Shown in pieces: positions 61,020-64,000 of a stretch of DNA of 64,000 bases. Position 1 is the first letter of the stretch, and every line of letters begins with the position of its first letter. Both the position numbers and the translations under genes were made by a program. The stretch is from Luteitalea pratensis. GTDB taxonomy: Bacteria; Acidobacteriota; Vicinamibacteria; Vicinamibacterales; Vicinamibacteraceae. The stretch covers positions 6,359,001-6,423,000 of the forward strand of contig NZ_CP015136.1 in the NCBI RefSeq assembly GCF_001618865.1, given 5' to 3'. The notes under the pieces are model-generated. The model saw nothing but the letters and a program-made list of their open reading frames with translations. It was not told the DNA's origin and searched no databases.

Positions 61020-62083
61020 TCGTGTTTCACGCTCGCGAGGTGCTTGCGGAGGAGGTCGCCGCCGAAGTCGTGCTCGGGGTCGCGCCACATGCTGTGGATG
61101 TGGTTGGCGTCGTTCTGGCTGTTGTCGTATTCGATCAGCACGCTCGGCCCGTGGATCCGGTAGTAGTGCTTCTTGCCGACCTCGAGGCTGCCGGCCCAGG
61201 CGAAGTACAGCTTGTCGAAACCGGCCTTCTCGATGCGGGCAAGCTGCGCCGAGCGCTGCGGCGCGGGGAAGCGCGAGGCATAGACCTCGAGCAACTTGCG
61301 CAGCTGCGCCTTCTGTGGCGCGGTCATCGCGCCGGCGGCGACGCCATCGAACTGCGCGATTTCCGCCTTCGGCTTGTTGGTAGTGACGATGTCGTTGGTC
61401 GTTTCGGGCGCGATCACGACCTTCGTCTTCTGCTCGGCACTGAACAGCGCCATCAGCGCGCGCGCCTCGTCCTCTTCGTCCTTGAGGATCCGCAACCCCA
61501 TGCTCGGCCCAGACAGGACCTTGGCCGGGTTGGAGCCGAAGAAGAGTGGCGCGACGATGTCGCCGTCCTTGCCGAGGTGCGTCGCGTTCACCGAGAGGTG
61601 GTGACCCTCGAAGCGCCAGGCCCAGTAGCCGGCACTCGACGGCGCGCCGAACACCGCGGTGTAGTAGAGGCCCGGCTGGCGACGCATGTAGTTGGCGACG
61701 CCCTGGCCCTTCTCGATCTCACGGAGGATGTCTTCGTGCGCGATGATCGAGCGGGCCGTTGCGAAGCCGCTCTCGCTGAGCCCCGATCGGAGCAGCGACA
61801 ACGCCTGCGCCTTCTGCGGATCGGTGAGCTCCTCGAGCGGCACGCCGGCGCGGACGATCGGGATGTAGTTCAACGTCGTGCGGGCCTCGTGATCGAGGGG
61901 CAGCACGCCCTTGTCCTTCGCCGGTCCCGACAACGCGGCGACAAGGGCCTCTGCCGCGACGGTGCTGTTGGTGACCGCAGGACTGGCTTTGCCGGACGTG
62001 GCGGGTTGTGCCGTGGAGGGCCGCGAAGTGGCAGCCGCAGCTGCCGCTCCGATGAGCAGGGCGGTAACGAGCAGGGCGCGCAT
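61016..62083 (-). CDS. DUF3500 secreted protein
   Basis: A 355-aa exported protein: signal peptide MRALLVTALLIGAAAAAATS, then the DUF3500 core: LDHEARTTLNYIPIVRAGV, NYMRRQPGLYYTAVFGAPSS, WAWRFEGHHLSVNATHL, KLYFAWAGSLEVGKKHYYRI and the C-terminal NHIHSMWRDPEHDFGGDLLR, a His/Asp-rich motif typical of the family. Biochemical role unknown. Followed by the purine/pyrimidine repeat. Confidence 0.88.
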   Translation of the reverse strand: MRALLVTALLIGAAAAAATSRPSTAQPATSGKASPAVTNSTVAAEALVAALSGPAKDKGVLPLDHEARTTLNYIPIVRAGVPLEELTDPQKAQALSLLRSGLSESGFATARSIIAHEDILREIEKGQGVANYMRRQPGLYYTAVFGAPSSAGYWAWRFEGHHLSVNATHLGKDGDIVAPLFFGSNPAKVLSGPSMGLRILKDEEDEARALMALFSAEQKTKVVIAPETTNDIVTTNKPKAEIAQFDGVAAGAMTAPQKAQLRKLLEVYASRFPAPQRSAQLARIEKAGFDKLYFAWAGSLEVGKKHYYRIHGPSVLIEYDNSQNDANHIHSMWRDPEHDFGGDLLRKHLASVKHD

Positions 62084-62104
62084 GGGAGTGCGCGCATATT
62101 ACTC

Positions 62105-62185
62105 CGGGAACCGGGCACCGGGTACCGGGTACCGGGTGACGCATCGGACATCAGGCCTGACCAATGACCAATGACCAATGACAAA
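62105..62185. repeat. GGGNACC and TGACCAA heptamer arrays
   Basis: Five units GGGAACC, GGGCACC, GGGTACC, GGGTACC, GGGTGAC (62105-62139), then four TGACCAA units (62158-62185). Two different 7-bp arrays side by side between DUF3500 and the cold-shock gene. Confidence 0.85.
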
Positions 62186-62213
62186 CGGCCGGACCGCTTG
62201 CGCGATCCGGCCG
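62182..62213 (-). terminator. Intrinsic terminator of the cold-shock gene
   Basis: Minus-strand stem CGGCCGGA/TCCGGCCG (62213-62206 with 62193-62186), 12-nt loop, followed by TTTGT. 22 bp after the cold-shock stop codon. Confidence 0.75.
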
Positions 62214-62234
62214 CTGGTACTGCAGCGCAAGAGC

Positions 62235-62447
62235 CTAGCGGCCCTGGCGGACGACGTTCTCGGCCGCCGGTCCCTTGGCGCCCTGGACGATGTCGAACTC
62301 CACCCGCTCACCCTCGACAAGAGTCTTGAAACCCGTGCCAGCGATGGCGCTGTGGTGCACGAAGCAATCCTTCTGGCCGCCCTCGGGGGTGATGAAGCCG
62401 AAGCCCTTGCTCTCGTTGAACCACTTGACGGTACCGGTTGTACGCAT
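62235..62447 (-). CDS. Cold-shock domain protein (CspA family)
   Basis: A 70-aa OB-fold nucleic-acid chaperone. RNP1 KGFGFI and RNP2 CFVHH (Val-His-His) are intact; aromatic residues Trp and Phe of [19 protein letters not shown] line the binding surface. The ATG at 62447 has GAGGAG 6 nt upstream. A long, structured leader (hairpins at 62527-62565 and 62581-62606) and an intrinsic terminator bracket it. Confidence 0.95.
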   Translation of the reverse strand: MRTTGTVKWFNESKGFGFITPEGGQKDCFVHHSAIAGTGFKTLVEGERVEFDIVQGAKGPAAENVVRQGR

Positions 62448-62526
62448 GTCGAACTCCTCGTTCGGTAATCGGAGCACCGCCATGCCACACGGACCGACCG
62501 ACTACTGATTTTCTGTCGTGCATACT

Positions 62527-62606
62527 CCCCCACGACGGGGGCAACCGCTGCGCTCGGACGGTTGCGGGCACTCAATGCAAAAGGCCTGGCGAACTTCCCA
62601 GGCCTT
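62527..62606 (-). promoter_or_regulatory. Hairpins upstream of the cold-shock gene
   Basis: Three inverted repeats: CCCCC/GGGGG (62527-62541), GCAACCG/CGGTTGC (62541-62565) and AAGGCCTGG/CCAGGCCTT (62581-62606). The last, read on the minus strand, is followed by TTTTGC and could be the terminator of the CoA-binding protein gene; the others may lie in the cold-shock mRNA leader. Confidence 0.55.
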
Positions 62607-62701
62607 CTACAAACCTTGGACTGTCACGCCCTGCTGGACGTGTCGCGCAGGGCAACTATACACGTCCGGGGAAGTGTGGCGCAAGTGCCAAATTCAGCTC
62701 G

Positions 62702-63151
62702 TCAGTGGCGTGCGATTCCCCGGAAATCCACCATCAGGCAACGGTCCTGGACGACCTGGATCCCCGCCTGGGCCAAGCGCTCGGCGACCGCGTCGTTGCG
62801 AATCCCCGATTGGAACCACACCGCCCGCGGCGCCCGCGCGATGATGTCGTCGACGTGCGCCGGGATGTCCTCCGAGCGCCGGAACACGTCCACGAGGTCG
62901 AGCTGGCCGGGCACGTCGGCCAGGCGCCGATAGACCGGCTCGCCCAGAATCTCGGTGTCCTCGTGGCCGTGAACCACGACCGGCACGATGGTCAGCCCCA
63001 TGTCCTGCAACGCCTGCGGGACGTAGAACGCCGCCTTGTGCGATTGCGACGCCGGGCGCATGCCGAGCACGGCGACGCGGCTGACACCCTGCAGCAGCGC
63101 CCGGACCTCGGCAGGAGTGGTGAGCAGGTGGCGACGCCAGTCGTCGGACAT
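62702..63151 (-). CDS. CoA-binding domain protein (YccU-like)
   Basis: A 149-aa Rossmann-fold CoA-binding protein: RVAVLGMRPASQSHKAAFYV (nucleotide loop), LTIVPVVVHGHEDTEILGEP, LDLVDVFRRSEDIPAHVDDI, AVWFQSGIRNDAVAERLAQA and the terminal VVQDRCLMVDFRGI with a conserved Cys. Function unknown; family sometimes linked to CoA or succinyl-CoA synthetase-like folds. Monocistronic. Confidence 0.9.
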   Translation of the reverse strand: MSDDWRRHLLTTPAEVRALLQGVSRVAVLGMRPASQSHKAAFYVPQALQDMGLTIVPVVVHGHEDTEILGEPVYRRLADVPGQLDLVDVFRRSEDIPAHVDDIIARAPRAVWFQSGIRNDAVAERLAQAGIQVVQDRCLMVDFRGIARH

Positions 63152-63300
63152 GCCTCACGGTACGTCAGACCTGCGGGCGCGACCTACTCGGCCGCACGTG
63201 AGCGAAGGAGCAGCCCCGCCCTGCTGCCGGCGCCACCGGCCCGGCCCGAGTCCGGGCAGCGCATTGGCTGAAGTCCGGCGGCAAGACCGGCGCTCGGTGA

Positions 63301-64000
63301 TCAGAACGTATCGGCGGCCACGTATGCGTCGATCAGCTTCTGCTCGCCTTCCCTGCCCGGGAAGGCATTGCCGTGCTCCATGCCGAAGATGAAGTCGCGG
63401 TTGTCGGCCTGCATCTTCTCGTGGGCGTGCTTGAAGATGTTGCGGTAGTTGACCTCGCCGGTGCCGGGCTCCTTGCGGCCAGGGTTGTCGCCGATCTGGA
63501 AGTACCCGATCTCCGACCACGCGTAGTCGATGTGAGGGATCATGTGCCCCTCGTTGCGCTGCATGTGGTACATGTCGAACAGGATCTTGCACGCCGGCGA
63601 GTTCACCGCGCGGCAGATCATGTACGTCTGGTCCGAGGTCCGCAGGAACTGATCCGGATTGTCGCTGAGCGGCTCGAGGACCATCACGAGGTTGGCCTTC
63701 TCGAGCACGTCGACACCGGCGCGCAGCGTGTCGATGACGTTGCCGTGCTGCAGGCCGATCGGCAGCTTGCGCTCGAAGGCTCCCGGCACCACGGTCATCC
63801 ACTTGGCGTTGCATCGCCTGGCGACTTCGACAGCCGCCTCGCACGCCTTGCGGAACTGCGCCGGGTTCTCGGGCTTGCCCGTCGTGAACCGGTCGCTGTT
63901 GTTGCCGCCGGTCTGGATGACGAAGACTCCCATCTGGATGCCGAGCCTGGTCATTGCCTCACCGAGCTGCGCCTGCAGCTCCGGCGTGCGCCCCATCATC
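63301..64000 (-). CDS. Hydroxypyruvate isomerase-like TIM-barrel protein (partial, 5' end beyond window)
   Basis: At least 232 residues, cut by the window edge. AP-endonuclease-2-type TIM barrel of the sugar-phosphate isomerase/epimerase superfamily. Metal ligands likely in VLEPLSDNPDQFLRTSDQ (Glu), CKILFDMYHMQRNEGHMIPH (Asp and His), IGYFQIGDNPGRKEPGTGEV and FIFGMEHGNAFPGREGEQK (Glu). The last two motifs fit the hydroxypyruvate-isomerase (Hyi-like) group common in Acidobacteria. Carbohydrate catabolism inferred. Confidence 0.85.
   Translation of the reverse strand, partial: MMGRTPELQAQLGEAMTRLGIQMGVFVIQTGGNNSDRFTTGKPENPAQFRKACEAAVEVARRCNAKWMTVVPGAFERKLPIGLQHGNVIDTLRAGVDVLEKANLVMVLEPLSDNPDQFLRTSDQTYMICRAVNSPACKILFDMYHMQRNEGHMIPHIDYAWSEIGYFQIGDNPGRKEPGTGEVNYRNIFKHAHEKMQADNRDFIFGMEHGNAFPGREGEQKLIDAYVAADTF

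Overview
The window is G+C-rich bacterial chromosome with about 50 protein genes and one tRNA gene. The gene content fits a Gram-negative soil-type bacterium: a TonB-dependent receptor, a patatin-barrel outer-membrane protein, a PEP-CTERM protein, several large hybrid histidine kinases, a DUF3500 protein, and a tig-clpP-clpX-lon-engB-rho order. I infer Acidobacteriota, most likely a Vicinamibacteria (Luteitalea-like) member. This rests on overall gene content and repeat style, not on a marker-gene phylogeny.

Layout. 1-6.4 kb: a secreted MliC-like protein, a CHASE hybrid kinase broken by a frameshift, a lipoprotein and a patatin/BamA-like protein. 6.5-12.8 kb: a dicarboxylate-type symporter fused to a solute-binding domain, a PPK2 polyphosphate kinase with a downstream secreted protein, and a REC-PAS-kinase-REC protein. 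12.9-20.6 kb: a TonB-dependent receptor with a probable frameshift in its signal peptide, argG, and a 1194-aa hybrid kinase. 20.6-28.7 kb: a class V aminotransferase, a divergent membrane pyrophosphatase, an NfeD-paraslipin pair, an Hpt-REC-REC-GGDEF regulator and a small secreted protein. 28.8-37.5 kb: tRNA-Leu(UAG), then the protein-quality-control cluster tig, clpP, clpX, lon, engB, rho. 37.6-50.6 kb: an aldo/keto reductase, a PEP-CTERM protein, rpmE, a YprB/YprA (MrfB/MrfA-like) DNA-repair pair, a GT-C-like membrane protein, an AGCS symporter, an SDR, a DUF547 protein and an alpha/beta hydrolase. 50.6-64 kb: another polytopic membrane protein, a cytochrome c/DUF2231 fusion divergent from ctaA, a zinc metallopeptidase, an HxlR regulator coupled to a frameshifted GH43-like protein and facing a ring-cleaving dioxygenase, two coupled paralogous small proteins, a threonine aldolase, DUF3500, a cold-shock protein, a CoA-binding protein and a truncated TIM-barrel isomerase.

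The most striking non-coding signal is two repeat families filling the spacers. One is heptanucleotide tandem arrays (GGGTACC, GGGTATC, GGGCATC, ATGCCTC, TGACCAA and others; 7-bp period) in more than ten places. The other is REP-like palindromes bounded by GTAG...CTAC at about eight places. Both types have also entered the coding sequence of the YprA/MrfA-like helicase in frame, adding about 82 residues. Three separate genes show single-base frame breaks (near 2263, 12998 and 57258), so assembly error must be considered before calling them pseudogenes.
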